This document shows positions 6,734 through 13,529 of a stretch of DNA of 23,441 nucleotides, piece after piece. Source of the stretch: VRUE01 sp040901495 (GTDB lineage: Bacteria > Actinomycetota > Thermoleophilia > Solirubrobacterales > 70-9); the NCBI GenBank assembly GCA_040901495.1, contig JBBDYO010000050.1, positions 1-23,441 of the forward strand, in the 5' to 3' direction. The position numbers were made by a program, and so were the translations under genes. The notes beneath the pieces were generated by a model that was not told where the DNA came from, searched no databases, and saw only the letters and a list, made by a program, of their open reading frames with translations. Each line of letters starts with the position of its first letter. Positions within the stretch are counted from its first letter, which is position 1.

Positions 6734-7978
6734 ATGGCCGGCGCGACGACATTTGCGTTCCGAGCCATGGATGTGGCGGGGGCCGCCACGGCCGGTGAGC
6801 TCGAGGCCGAGTCCAAGGCCCAGGTCACCGAGCAGTTGCGCCAGCGCGGGTTGATTGTCCTCGACGTCAGCGAGAAGAGCGAGCCGTTCAAAGTCGAGGA
6901 CCTCTTCAATCGCTGGAAGGGCATCGACATGCGGGAGCTGGCGGTCTTCTCGCGCCAGTTCGCGACCCTGGTCGCGTCGGGGATGCCGATGCTGCGCACC
7001 CTCTACACGCTGGAGGAGCAGACGCAGGACGAACGGATCCGCAATGCGGTGGCGAGCCTGCGGGCCGATGTAGAGGCCGGCAGCACGCTGGAGCAGGGGA
7101 TGGAGCGCCACCCCGATGTCTTCAATCGCCTCTACCGGGCGATGGTGCGTTCGGGTGAGCAGTCGGGTCGCCTCGAGGACGCCCTCGACCGGGTTGCGTT
7201 CCAGGTTGAGAAAACCGACAGCCTCCGCCGTCAGGTCAAATCGGCGCTGATGTACCCGGCGCTGGTCTTTGGCGTTGCGGTAGTGGTGCTGCTCGCGGTC
7301 GTCGCTTTCATCATTCCGGTCTTCGTCGGCATCTTCGAAGAACTGGGTGAAGAAAACCCTGAAGAAGCCGCCGGCCTGCCCCTGCCCACTCAACTCTGCG
7401 TGACCGCCTCGGATGCGATCACCGGGTACTGGTACCTGTTGATCCCAGGCCTGATACTCACGGCCGTTGTCTTCTTCAGGGCGAAACGGACCGATCGCGG
7501 CAAGGAGGTATGGGATCGCTTCGTCCTGCGCATTCCATTCAAGATCGGCGATGTGATCCAGAAAGTGGCTCTTGCCCGCTGGTCGCGCACTTTCTCGGGC
7601 TCGGTCGCTGCCGGAGTGCCGATGTTGCAAGCAATTAAGCTCACCGGTGACACCGCCGGTAATGTCGTTCTTGAGCAGGCGATGGATGACGTCTACGCGT
7701 CGGTCAAGCGCGGCGGCAGCATCTCGGGGCCGATCGAGGCCAACACGTTCTTTCCGCCGATGGTCGGCCATATGGTCGCCGTGGGGGAGGAGACCGGCCA
7801 GCTCGAGCACATGCTGAGCAAGGTCGCCGACTTCTATGAGGACGAGGTCGACGCCAAGGTCAAGGCCCTCACCGCCCTGATCGAGCCCCTGATGATCGTC
7901 TTCGTCGGCGGAATCGTCGGCTTCATCGTGATCGCGATGTACCTGCCGATCTTCAGCCTCTACGACAAGATCCGCTGA
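6734..7978 (+). CDS. pilC: type IV pilus inner-membrane platform protein PilC (GspF family)
   Basis: PilC is the polytopic platform on which the PilB and PilT motors act. The 414-residue protein starts with the ATG 3 bp after the pilT stop. It shows TTFAFRAMDVAGAATAGELEAES at the N-terminus, then two GspF repeats: the first around FSRQFATLVASGMPMLRTLYTL and the second around WSRTFSGSVAAGVPMLQAIKLT. The repeats are separated by hydrophobic segments (ALVFGVAVVVLLAVVAFIIP and YWYLLIPGLILTAVVFF). The C-terminal helix, MIVFVGGIVGFIVIAMYLPIF followed by SLYDKI, is diagnostic for the family. Length is normal and nothing is broken. It appears to be the last gene of the pilBTC run; a 303-bp leader region separates it from pilA. 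Confidence 0.96.
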   Translation: MAGATTFAFRAMDVAGAATAGELEAESKAQVTEQLRQRGLIVLDVSEKSEPFKVEDLFNRWKGIDMRELAVFSRQFATLVASGMPMLRTLYTLEEQTQDERIRNAVASLRADVEAGSTLEQGMERHPDVFNRLYRAMVRSGEQSGRLEDALDRVAFQVEKTDSLRRQVKSALMYPALVFGVAVVVLLAVVAFIIPVFVGIFEELGEENPEEAAGLPLPTQLCVTASDAITGYWYLLIPGLILTAVVFFRAKRTDRGKEVWDRFVLRIPFKIGDVIQKVALARWSRTFSGSVAAGVPMLQAIKLTGDTAGNVVLEQAMDDVYASVKRGGSISGPIEANTFFPPMVGHMVAVGEETGQLEHMLSKVADFYEDEVDAKVKALTALIEPLMIVFVGGIVGFIVIAMYLPIFSLYDKIR

Positions 7979-8070
7979 GCTTCCCCAGGCTCAAAAGCTG
8001 GGTTGACCGGTTATCCCTTTTTGGGTCGAGAATCCTGAGTTTTTGCGGAATGAACCCCAAATTTCGGGGA

Positions 8071-8097
8071 TTAAGGGATTTGCGCAATTGCCGATGA
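8071..8097 (+). promoter_or_regulatory. sigma-28/WhiG-type promoter for pilA
   Basis: TTAA (8071-8074), a 15-bp spacer and GCCGATGA (8090-8097) match the FliA/WhiG consensus TAAA-N15/16-GCCGATAA in 10 of 12 positions. Transcription would start around 8103-8108, just ahead of the riboswitch that begins near 8126. This spacing gives a leader of about 175 nt before the pilA start codon. In Rubrobacter the WhiG sigma factor is known to control type IV pilus genes, which supports the assignment; no sigma factor gene is in the window. Confidence 0.65.
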
Positions 8098-8125
8098 GGG
8101 GAAGGTGATGAATCTGCCAGTGCTT

Positions 8126-8207
8126 CGGTGCAAAAGGCAAACTCGCTGTGAGGCGGGGGCGCAAAGCTGTCGGGGCTCCTTTCGGGGAGTCAGCCGGGCT
8201 ACCACCG
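8126..8207 (+). ncRNA. cyclic di-GMP-I (GEMM-I) riboswitch aptamer in the pilA leader
   Basis: Key landmarks of the class are present in order. P1 pairs CGGTG (8126-8130) with CACCG (8203-8207). GGCAAAC lies at 8136-8142. A helix CGCT/GGCG (8144-8147 with 8152-8155) is capped by a GTGA tetraloop of the GNRA type (8148-8151). GCGCAAAGC follows at 8159-8167, then a hairpin CTCC/GGAG (8176-8179 with 8186-8189) and GCCGGGCTACC (8193-8203). Aligned with the Vibrio Vc2 aptamer, G8136, A8163 and C8202 correspond to G20, A47 and C92, which contact the ligand. G at position 20 favours c-di-GMP over the cGAMP-type variant. No T-run terminator follows; control of translation is more likely. A small hairpin GACC (8263-8266)/GGTC (8273-8276) could cover the ribosome site. 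Confidence 0.88.
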
Positions 8208-8281
8208 GGGTCTACAGACACCACGTGGCTTCACGCGACGGGGCTCTGGCGCAAACGATTAGGACCACAGGAGGTCTCTAA

Positions 8282-8737
8282 ATGTTTCTCCAGAATCTCC
8301 GGGCCAAAGTTGGCGCCCGGCTCAACGGCGACAGTGAGGCCGGTTTCACACTGATCGAGCTTCTCGTCGTCATGCTCATCCTCGGAATCCTGGCCGCGAT
8401 TGCGCTGCCGGCGTTCTTCAACCAGAAAGACAAGGCCGGCGACGCCAAGGCCAAGGAGTACGTCCACAGCGCTCAGGTGGCAATGGAGACGTACTACACG
8501 GACAAAGGCACGTACAAAGAAGCCACCGAGGAAGTGCTCGAGGGTATCGAGCCTTCGCTGAAAAACGCGACCTTCTCGGCTGTGACGCCGACCGCGGCTG
8601 GTGACGGTTACACCATCACCATTGTGGGCAGCAAAGCTGCGCAGACTTTTTCGATCAAAAACGAAAAAGGCACTCTGACGTTCACCTGCGTGGTGGCTGG
8701 ACAGGGCGGTTGTCCGTCCGGCGGTACCTGGGGTTAG
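8282..8737 (+). CDS. pilA: type IV major pilin (prepilin)
   Basis: This is the probable major subunit of the pilus. AGGAGG at 8269-8274 lies 7 bp before the ATG. The 151-residue prepilin has a 21-residue charged leader ending DSEAG and a mature N-terminus FTLIELLVVMLILGILAAIALP. Cleavage would fall between Gly21 and Phe22, and the essential Glu is at +5 (residue 26). The mature 130-residue protein has the long N-terminal helix continuing through KDKAGDAKAKEYVHSAQVAMETYYTDKGTY, like other Gram-positive and short PilA proteins. Cys136 and Cys144 near the C-terminus could form the D-region disulfide. Maturation would be by PilD (10324-11091). Its own leader with riboswitch and sigma-28-like promoter, and the terminator after it, suggest that it is transcribed separately and strongly. 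Confidence 0.95.
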   Translation: MFLQNLRAKVGARLNGDSEAGFTLIELLVVMLILGILAAIALPAFFNQKDKAGDAKAKEYVHSAQVAMETYYTDKGTYKEATEEVLEGIEPSLKNATFSAVTPTAAGDGYTITIVGSKAAQTFSIKNEKGTLTFTCVVAGQGGCPSGGTWG

Positions 8738-8774
8738 CCACATCGCTTAGGCGTATGCCAAGCGAAAGCGTTAC

Positions 8775-8811
8775 TGAGGGGGGGGCCAAATCGCCCGCCC
8801 CTCATGCTTTT
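8775..8811 (+). terminator. rho-independent terminator after pilA
   Basis: A strong hairpin pairs TGAGGGG (8775-8781) with CCCCTCA (8798-8804) and continues after one mismatch with GGG/CCC (8783-8785 with 8794-8796); the loop is CCAAATCG. It is followed by TGCTTTT (8805-8811). A weaker hairpin CGCTT...AAGCG lies just ahead at 8745-8765. Together they would end the pilA transcript and separate it from the next gene. Confidence 0.75.
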
Positions 8812-8843
8812 GTCCACTGCGCGTAGCGGGACTTGAGGCTCTG

Positions 8844-10301
8844 ATGCAGGGGGCCGACACAGTGTTAATGAGCTGTTTTTCAGGGACATTGAGCTTGCGG
8901 GGTCTCAGTCTTCGACTGAGCCTGCTGACACTCGCGGCCGTGTCCCTACCGATTCTGTTCGTCGCGCCTGCCGGAGCGGAACAGCCGAATGCGCCAAGGC
9001 TGACTGGCACGGCGCCGGAATCGCCCTCGACTGCGCTGCGACCGCTGATCCAGGGCAACGCGGAAGAGGAAGTGATCATCTCCGGTGCAGACCTTTTTTC
9101 TGAGGGGGTAATGACGTCGGCTGCCGAGCCGGTCACGATGGCGACCGAACACCCGGAGTACATGATCACCATCTACTCCGGCGATCCGACCTGCCAGGAA
9201 GGCAGCGCCATCGTCGCGACCGGCGAAGCGAAAGACCTCGAGGGCGCGGGCATCCTGGTCGAAAGCGACGTCTCTAAAGACGCGACAACGACCTTCTTTG
9301 CAAAGCAGACGGACCCAACCGACCCGGGAAACCCCTCGGAATGCTCCAAAGGCCTGGCCTACCGGCAGGTGACCACGCCCCCCGGCCAACCGGTGCTGAC
9401 AAGCGTCACCCCGGACTCTCCATCGAACAACAACTTCCCGCAGCTGGGCGGAGAAAGCGACCCAGAAGCAATCGTCTCCATCTACGACACGGCCGACTGC
9501 AAAGGGGCGGTGCGCGGCCAGGGCACGGGAGCCGAATTCCTCGGCGCCGGCATCGCGGTCTCCGTCCCGAACAACTCGACCACGACGTTCTACGCAAAGG
9601 CGACCCTGGGCGGGCTTCCCTCGCCCTGCTCGGCGTCCTCCGTCATCTACCAAGAGGTGACACCGCCCGAAGAAAACCCGGGCGAAGGCGGTGGCGGTGG
9701 GGGTGGAGGGGGGACTCCACAAGAGCCGATTCCCGACGTTCCCGGCAAGCCTCAGTCACCGAAGCTGCGCGTCACTCCCAACGGTCCGGCCAACGACAAC
9801 ACACCGCGGGTCACCGGCAGCGCACCCGGCGCGGTGACGGTCAAGGTCTTCGGCAATGCCGACTGCAAGGGCACGGTCTTGGTCCAGGGCTCGGCAGCGG
9901 AGCTAGCCGCTGGGTTTCCGTTGCAGGTGCCGAACGACACCGTGGTGGTTTTCTATGCGGTCTCGATTGACTCGGGCGGCGACCGGTCGCCCTGTTCGCC
10001 CGAGCCCACCGTGTACGTCGAGGACTCGACCGCACCGCGCACGCGCATCACCTCTGGCCCCGGTGTCAAGACCTTCAAGCGCAAGGTGATCTTCCGCTTC
10101 GCCGATATCAACGGCGACGTGGCCACGAGCTTCGTCTGCAAGCTGGACAAGCGCAAGTGGAGGCCCTGCCAGGCCCCGCTTCGGCTGCGCAAGCTCGGCC
10201 GTAAGCGCCACGTCGTCCGCGTCAAAGGGGTTGACGCCGCCGGCAACCGCGAGGGGCGAGGGGCGAAGCGAAGCTTCAAGGTAATCGGCCGCCGCCGCTA
10301 G
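8844..10301 (+). CDS. secreted protein with three Ig-like repeats
   Basis: The 485-residue protein starts at the ATG at 8844 (GAGG about 6 bp upstream) or at a second ATG at 8868. The N-terminus has a hydrophobic segment, LSLLTLAAVSLPILFVAPAGA, followed by EQPNAP, a good Sec signal peptide with cleavage after AGA. Three repeated modules of about 80 residues follow, each with a strand such as VSIYDTADCKG or VKVFGNADCKG, then GTGAEFLGAGIAVSVPN and TTTFYAKA, and a closing Cys (PSPCS). The conserved Cys pair in each module probably forms a disulfide. A Gly-rich linker (GEGGGGGGGGGTPQEP) separates modules two and three. The last part is highly basic (KRKWRPCQAPLRLRKLGRKRHVVRVKGVDAAGNREG) and resembles bacterial Ig-like modules in cell-surface proteins. 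Its position between pilA and pilD suggests a surface or adhesion role; no enzyme function is visible. Confidence 0.8.
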   Translation: MQGADTVLMSCFSGTLSLRGLSLRLSLLTLAAVSLPILFVAPAGAEQPNAPRLTGTAPESPSTALRPLIQGNAEEEVIISGADLFSEGVMTSAAEPVTMATEHPEYMITIYSGDPTCQEGSAIVATGEAKDLEGAGILVESDVSKDATTTFFAKQTDPTDPGNPSECSKGLAYRQVTTPPGQPVLTSVTPDSPSNNNFPQLGGESDPEAIVSIYDTADCKGAVRGQGTGAEFLGAGIAVSVPNNSTTTFYAKATLGGLPSPCSASSVIYQEVTPPEENPGEGGGGGGGGGTPQEPIPDVPGKPQSPKLRVTPNGPANDNTPRVTGSAPGAVTVKVFGNADCKGTVLVQGSAAELAAGFPLQVPNDTVVVFYAVSIDSGGDRSPCSPEPTVYVEDSTAPRTRITSGPGVKTFKRKVIFRFADINGDVATSFVCKLDKRKWRPCQAPLRLRKLGRKRHVVRVKGVDAAGNREGRGAKRSFKVIGRRR

Positions 10302-10323
10302 CTCGGATAGAACTCTCTGCCCA

Positions 10324-11091
10324 GTGGCGGGCTTGATAGCGATCGCGTTTGTCGGGGGGTTGGCGGCGGGCAGCTTTGCGACGGCAGTCGCCCACCGGGT
10401 GCCCCGGGGGATGTCGGTCGCGCTGGCGCGCTCGCAGTGCCCGGCCTGCGAGGCCCAGATCGCGGCCTACGACAACGTGCCGCTCTTCTCTTGGCTCTTG
10501 TTGCGGGGAAGGGCCCGCTGTTGCGGGGCACGGATCTCGCCTCGCTATCCGCTGACCGAGCTGACCGTCGGCCTGCTGTTCGTCGCGGTCGTACTCGTCT
10601 ACCGCGACGACCCCGCCCTGGCGGCGATCGGCCTCGTCTTCGTCGCGATGCTTGCCGCGGTCACGCTCACCGACCTCGAGCAGCGCATCATCCCCAACAG
10701 GATCCTGCTTGTCGGCGCTGTGCTCTGCATTGCGATTGCCGCCCCCACCGATCCCGGTGGCCTGCCCGAACGGGCCATAGCCGCGGCGGCTGCAGGAGGC
10801 CTTCTGTTCCTGTCGGCGCTCGCCTATCCGGCCGGGATGGGCCTTGGCGATGTCAAGCTGGCGGCGGTGATGGGCCTGTTCCTGGGGGTCGCTGTGGCCC
10901 CGGCCCTTCTGGTGGCGCTGTTCGCCGGTAGCGCTGTCGGGATAGCGCTACTCGTTCGCCATGGGGCAGGGGCCCGCAAGATGGCGATTCCCTTTGGCCC
11001 CTTCCTCGCGGCAGGTGGCGTGATCGGGCTGCTGGCTGGGGATCAGCTGATCGATCTCTACAACCAGCTGATCGATCTTTACCTGGGCTGA
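10324..11091 (+). CDS. pilD: prepilin peptidase (type IV leader peptidase, A24 family)
   Basis: PilD cuts the leader from the pilins in the membrane and can N-methylate the new N-terminus. The 255-residue protein begins with GTG at 10324; no strong ribosome site is seen. It has a GSFATAVAHRVPRG segment, then a cysteine region with CPAC (Cys39, Cys42) and a variant second pair at RARCCGARISPRYPLTE (Cys66, Cys67). The two catalytic Asp are present: Asp117 in TDLEQRIIPN and Asp176 in GMGLGDVKLA. Several hydrophobic helices span the rest. The standard N-terminal domain has two CxxC pairs; here the second is CC rather than CxxC, so zinc binding and methyltransferase activity may differ, while proteolysis should be intact. 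It ends convergently with the PilP-like gene on the other strand, overlapping by 13 bp. Confidence 0.93.
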   Translation: MAGLIAIAFVGGLAAGSFATAVAHRVPRGMSVALARSQCPACEAQIAAYDNVPLFSWLLLRGRARCCGARISPRYPLTELTVGLLFVAVVLVYRDDPALAAIGLVFVAMLAAVTLTDLEQRIIPNRILLVGAVLCIAIAAPTDPGGLPERAIAAAAAGGLLFLSALAYPAGMGLGDVKLAAVMGLFLGVAVAPALLVALFAGSAVGIALLVRHGAGARKMAIPFGPFLAAGGVIGLLAGDQLIDLYNQLIDLYLG

Positions 11092-12002
11092 CCCGGCCGG
11101 TGATCGGCACGCGGCCGACCGGCCTTCAGCCCGGCCTGCTTCTGCTTCTTCTTGGGGTCGCCCAGTGGTGCGGTGTTGAGGCGATCGGTTTCGAGAAGCT
11201 GGATCTTCAGCACTTCGATCCTGAAGGTCAGTCGTTTGCCGCCGTACACGAACGTCTCCGGAATCCCCGGCTCGAGCGCCATCAGCTGGCAGGTTTTGGA
11301 CCCACCGGCCACACAGACGCCGTCGCCGAAGGCGCCCGTGACGTCGGAGGAGATCAACATCACAGCCTTCTTGGCGTCTCGGGTGACCCCCATATAGGTG
11401 ACCGCAGGGGACTCCCGACTGGGCAGCATGGTCAGATTGGGGAGCCTGCGCCGAACGGATGGCTTGGCCTTGCTCTTCTTGCCACCGGAGGAAACTGGCA
11501 CGACCCTGACATCGATCGCATAGGAAAAATAGGTCAGGTCGTCGGGATCGGGGGATTCGTCGCCTCCACTGGGCGGCGTAAGTGTGTCGTCGATGGGTGG
11601 GGGCTGGCTTTCAGCTTCGGCGCTTGAGTCGCCCGAGCCGCCTTCTTCAGGGGTGGAGCCGGCCTCAGTGGGCCCGGTGAACTTCTGCTTGAAGGGATCC
11701 CTGGGCGTACGGTGCTTGAGCCTCCGCTGGTAGTCGCGCAGCCCCGGCGCACTTTTGGCGACCACGATCTTGCCTTCCTCTTCGGCTTCGCTGGGAGTGG
11801 CGAGGCCCCCTTCCGCCAAGCCCAGCCCGGGGGGCACGGAGGCCTCGTCATTGCTCAGCGCAATCGGCACCGCGATGATTGCGAGCACGAGGAGGACGAC
11901 CAAGGGCAGCAGGTGACGCTCGCGCAGGTCGTAGTAGAGGTCCTCGAGGAACGGGGGGACCTTGAGGTTGGGCATCGTGATCTCTGGGCCGCGTTTCAGC
12001 AT
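11079..12002 (-). CDS. PilP-position bitopic membrane protein of the T4P locus
   Basis: This 307-residue protein is the last gene of the pilMNO-type operon, in the place where pilP stands in Gram-negatives. There is a cytoplasmic N-terminus (MLKRGPEITMPNLKVPPFLED), one membrane helix (about 31-50, LLPLVVLLVLAIIAVPIALS), a long Pro/Glu/Ser-rich linker (55-155) with RTPRDPFKQKF inside it, and a C-terminal domain (about 158-285) with Cys pair GVCVAGGSKTCQ. It then ends in a strongly basic tail. The DPFKQ motif resembles the RDPF segment seen in PilP-like and GspC-like proteins. It has no lipoprotein box, and there is no secretin gene. Homology with PilP is suggested by position and topology only. 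The ATG at 12002 is used, next to the pilO stop; an ATG at 11975 is also possible. Confidence 0.72.
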   Translation of the reverse strand: MLKRGPEITMPNLKVPPFLEDLYYDLRERHLLPLVVLLVLAIIAVPIALSNDEASVPPGLGLAEGGLATPSEAEEEGKIVVAKSAPGLRDYQRRLKHRTPRDPFKQKFTGPTEAGSTPEEGGSGDSSAEAESQPPPIDDTLTPPSGGDESPDPDDLTYFSYAIDVRVVPVSSGGKKSKAKPSVRRRLPNLTMLPSRESPAVTYMGVTRDAKKAVMLISSDVTGAFGDGVCVAGGSKTCQLMALEPGIPETFVYGGKRLTFRIEVLKIQLLETDRLNTAPLGDPKKKQKQAGLKAGRPRADHRPGQPR

Positions 12003-12003
12003 C

Positions 12004-12831
12004 TCAGCGGGCTTCGGTCGTGGTGGGCGATTCTTCGGTGGTTGGTTCTTCGACGGGTGGTTCTTCAGTCGATACTGGTGCGGGTTCAGATTCGGTGGCG
12101 CCCGCTGTGATCCCTTGGGCGAGGGAAACGAGGTACGTCGTCACCGAGAAGGTCGCTTCTAGCTTTGGGAAGCCAACCTCGCTGTCGCCGTTGAGTGCGA
12201 AGCCATCAAGCGTGAGCAGGCGCCCATTCACGCCCACCTTTTCGCCTTCCTTCGTGGCGACCAACGAGTCGATCCCCTGCATGAAGTCGGTGATATCGAA
12301 GAAGGTTCCGGTGAAGGTGAGGTCATAGGGCAGCACACTCAGCCCGGCGGGGCCGACGGTGGCGCCGATCGGCTGCAGGGCCGCGGCGGCCTCGGTTGGG
12401 GCGACCGATGCCGCCGGCACGCCTAGCGACCCTTCGCCGCTGGGGGCTGTCGTCGGGGGAGGGGTTTCCGCACTCGCTTCGGTTGCCCCATCGGTGCTCC
12501 CAAATTGGATGCCGTTGAATTTGACGCCCGAGTCTTTCGCGACGCGGCTCAGCTCGACCAGCAGCGATGAGGTTTCGTCGTTCGCTGGAACCGCCTTTCC
12601 AAGCTTGACCAGTTGCTGGTAGTTGCGCGGGAACTGGTCCTTCGCGGCTTCCGCTTCGGCCACTTTGGCTTGGGATTGCGCCAGGGCTGACTGGAGCTGT
12701 TCGACCTGTTCGCCGAGTTCGGATGCTTCCTCTCGCTTCGGCGAGAGGAGCAGCATCCAGAAGGCGACGGCGATCGCGCAGACGAGGAGGATCCCGATGA
12801 TCATCCGGCTGGAGTCACTGGCTTTCATCAT
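12004..12831 (-). CDS. pilO: type IV pilus alignment protein PilO-like
   Basis: PilO pairs with PilN in the membrane and helps align the pilus machine. The 275-residue protein has one membrane helix near the N-terminus (about residues 10-30, MIIGILLVCAIAVAFWMLLLS), followed by PKREEASELGEQVEQLQSALAQSQAKVAEAEA, a coiled coil, and FPRNYQQLVKLGKAVPANDETSSLLVELSRVAKDSGVKF, the characteristic PilO region. A Pro/Ser/Thr-rich insert separates two ferredoxin-like segments (VLPYDLTFTGTFFDITDFMQGIDSL). The C-terminus is a Thr/Glu/Pro-rich tail. The gene overlaps the pilN stop by 4 bp, and the downstream gene begins 1 bp after its own stop, so it is within the operon. Confidence 0.9.
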   Translation of the reverse strand: MMKASDSSRMIIGILLVCAIAVAFWMLLLSPKREEASELGEQVEQLQSALAQSQAKVAEAEAAKDQFPRNYQQLVKLGKAVPANDETSSLLVELSRVAKDSGVKFNGIQFGSTDGATEASAETPPPTTAPSGEGSLGVPAASVAPTEAAAALQPIGATVGPAGLSVLPYDLTFTGTFFDITDFMQGIDSLVATKEGEKVGVNGRLLTLDGFALNGDSEVGFPKLEATFSVTTYLVSLAQGITAGATESEPAPVSTEEPPVEEPTTEESPTTTEAR

Positions 12832-13526
12832 TCGCCTTCTGTCCCGGTTGCGGGGATGGGAGCGGCGTCGAACGCCGCGACGAGCTGGAATTTGGCGATG
12901 AAGTCACGGGTTTGACACTCGGTGGAGCCGCCTCCCCCTGCGGAGTCCCCTCCGCCGCCACCGGATTCGCTGCCGCTGGCGAGCTCAGAGGACTGCATCG
13001 CGACGCGCGTAACGCCGTCGATGTCCTTGAGGTCTGAGACAAACCCGGCAACCGCCTCCTGCCCCTTGGCGCAGCCGATCATCTCCAGCGCTGGGCCGGG
13101 GACCGAGGCTCGCAGCGCCACAGAGGTGGCGCCGTTGACCGCCACCTCTGGCTTGACCGTCCCCGTCAAGTTCGTCAGCCAGACGTCGCTGGGCAGGATC
13201 AAGGCGAGTTCGTTCATCACGCGCTCCCAGTCGAAGCGGCTGTCGGCGAGGCTGGTGACCGTTGCCACACGTTGGTCGCGCACGGTCTGCAGCTCGACGT
13301 ATGCGGCGAGCTCGGCGGCGCGGGCTTCGGCGGCAGCGTTCTCGCTTTCAAGCCTGCTCACCTCGGCTTCGCGGTCGGAGATCTGGTTGTTGGTGATCAC
13401 AAGGAGCGTGACCCCGGCGAGCAACGCCACCAGCGCCCCAAGGACGATGTAGGTGAGGGGGCCACCTTTGGCCCTGGCCCCTGGGCCGCGGCGTTGCTCA
13501 GTGGGGATGAGGTTGACGGGGCGCAT
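12828..13526 (-). CDS. pilN: type IV pilus assembly protein PilN-like
   Basis: PilN binds PilM through its short cytoplasmic N-terminus and PilO through its periplasmic (here extracytoplasmic) part. The 232-residue protein starts MRPVNLIPTE, the PilM-binding signature of the family. A membrane helix follows (about 24-46, LTYIVLGALVALLAGVTLLVITN), then a coiled coil (DREAEVSRLESENAAAEARAAEL), and a ferredoxin-like segment with FDWERVMNELALILPSDVWLTNLTG, typical of PilN. A Ser/Gly-rich stretch (SGSESGGGGGDSAGGGGS) near residue 190 is a flexible insert. It lies 3 bp after the pilM stop and overlaps the pilO start by 4 bp. Confidence 0.92.
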   Translation of the reverse strand: MRPVNLIPTEQRRGPGARAKGGPLTYIVLGALVALLAGVTLLVITNNQISDREAEVSRLESENAAAEARAAELAAYVELQTVRDQRVATVTSLADSRFDWERVMNELALILPSDVWLTNLTGTVKPEVAVNGATSVALRASVPGPALEMIGCAKGQEAVAGFVSDLKDIDGVTRVAMQSSELASGSESGGGGGDSAGGGGSTECQTRDFIAKFQLVAAFDAAPIPATGTEGE

Positions 13527-13529
13527 CGC

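Larger units (their letters stand above)
7979..8281 (+). other. 303-bp leader region between pilC and pilA
   Basis: No gene is seen here. The first part has AT-richer sequence than the surroundings and two small hairpins: CCCAG/CTGGG close after the pilC stop, and CCCC/GGGG around 8056-8070. Neither is followed by a T-run, so a terminator is not convincing. The second part holds a sigma-28-like promoter (8071-8097), the c-di-GMP-I riboswitch (about 8126-8207) and the pilA ribosome site (AGGAGG, 8269-8274). Confidence 0.8.

Noticed and set aside
6209..7810. 533-residue minus-strand open frame opposite pilT and pilC
   Set aside because: It is antisense to two certain pil genes and no domain is visible.
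7983..8000. Small hairpin CCCAG/CTGGG just after pilC
   Set aside because: The stem is short and no T-run follows, so a terminator is not supported.
8126..8207. Other riboswitch classes (cobalamin, preQ1) or cGAMP variant for the pilA leader
   Set aside because: GGCAAAC, the GNRA helix and GCGCAAAGC order fit GEMM-I only, and G at the position equivalent to Vc2 G20 argues against the cGAMP variant.
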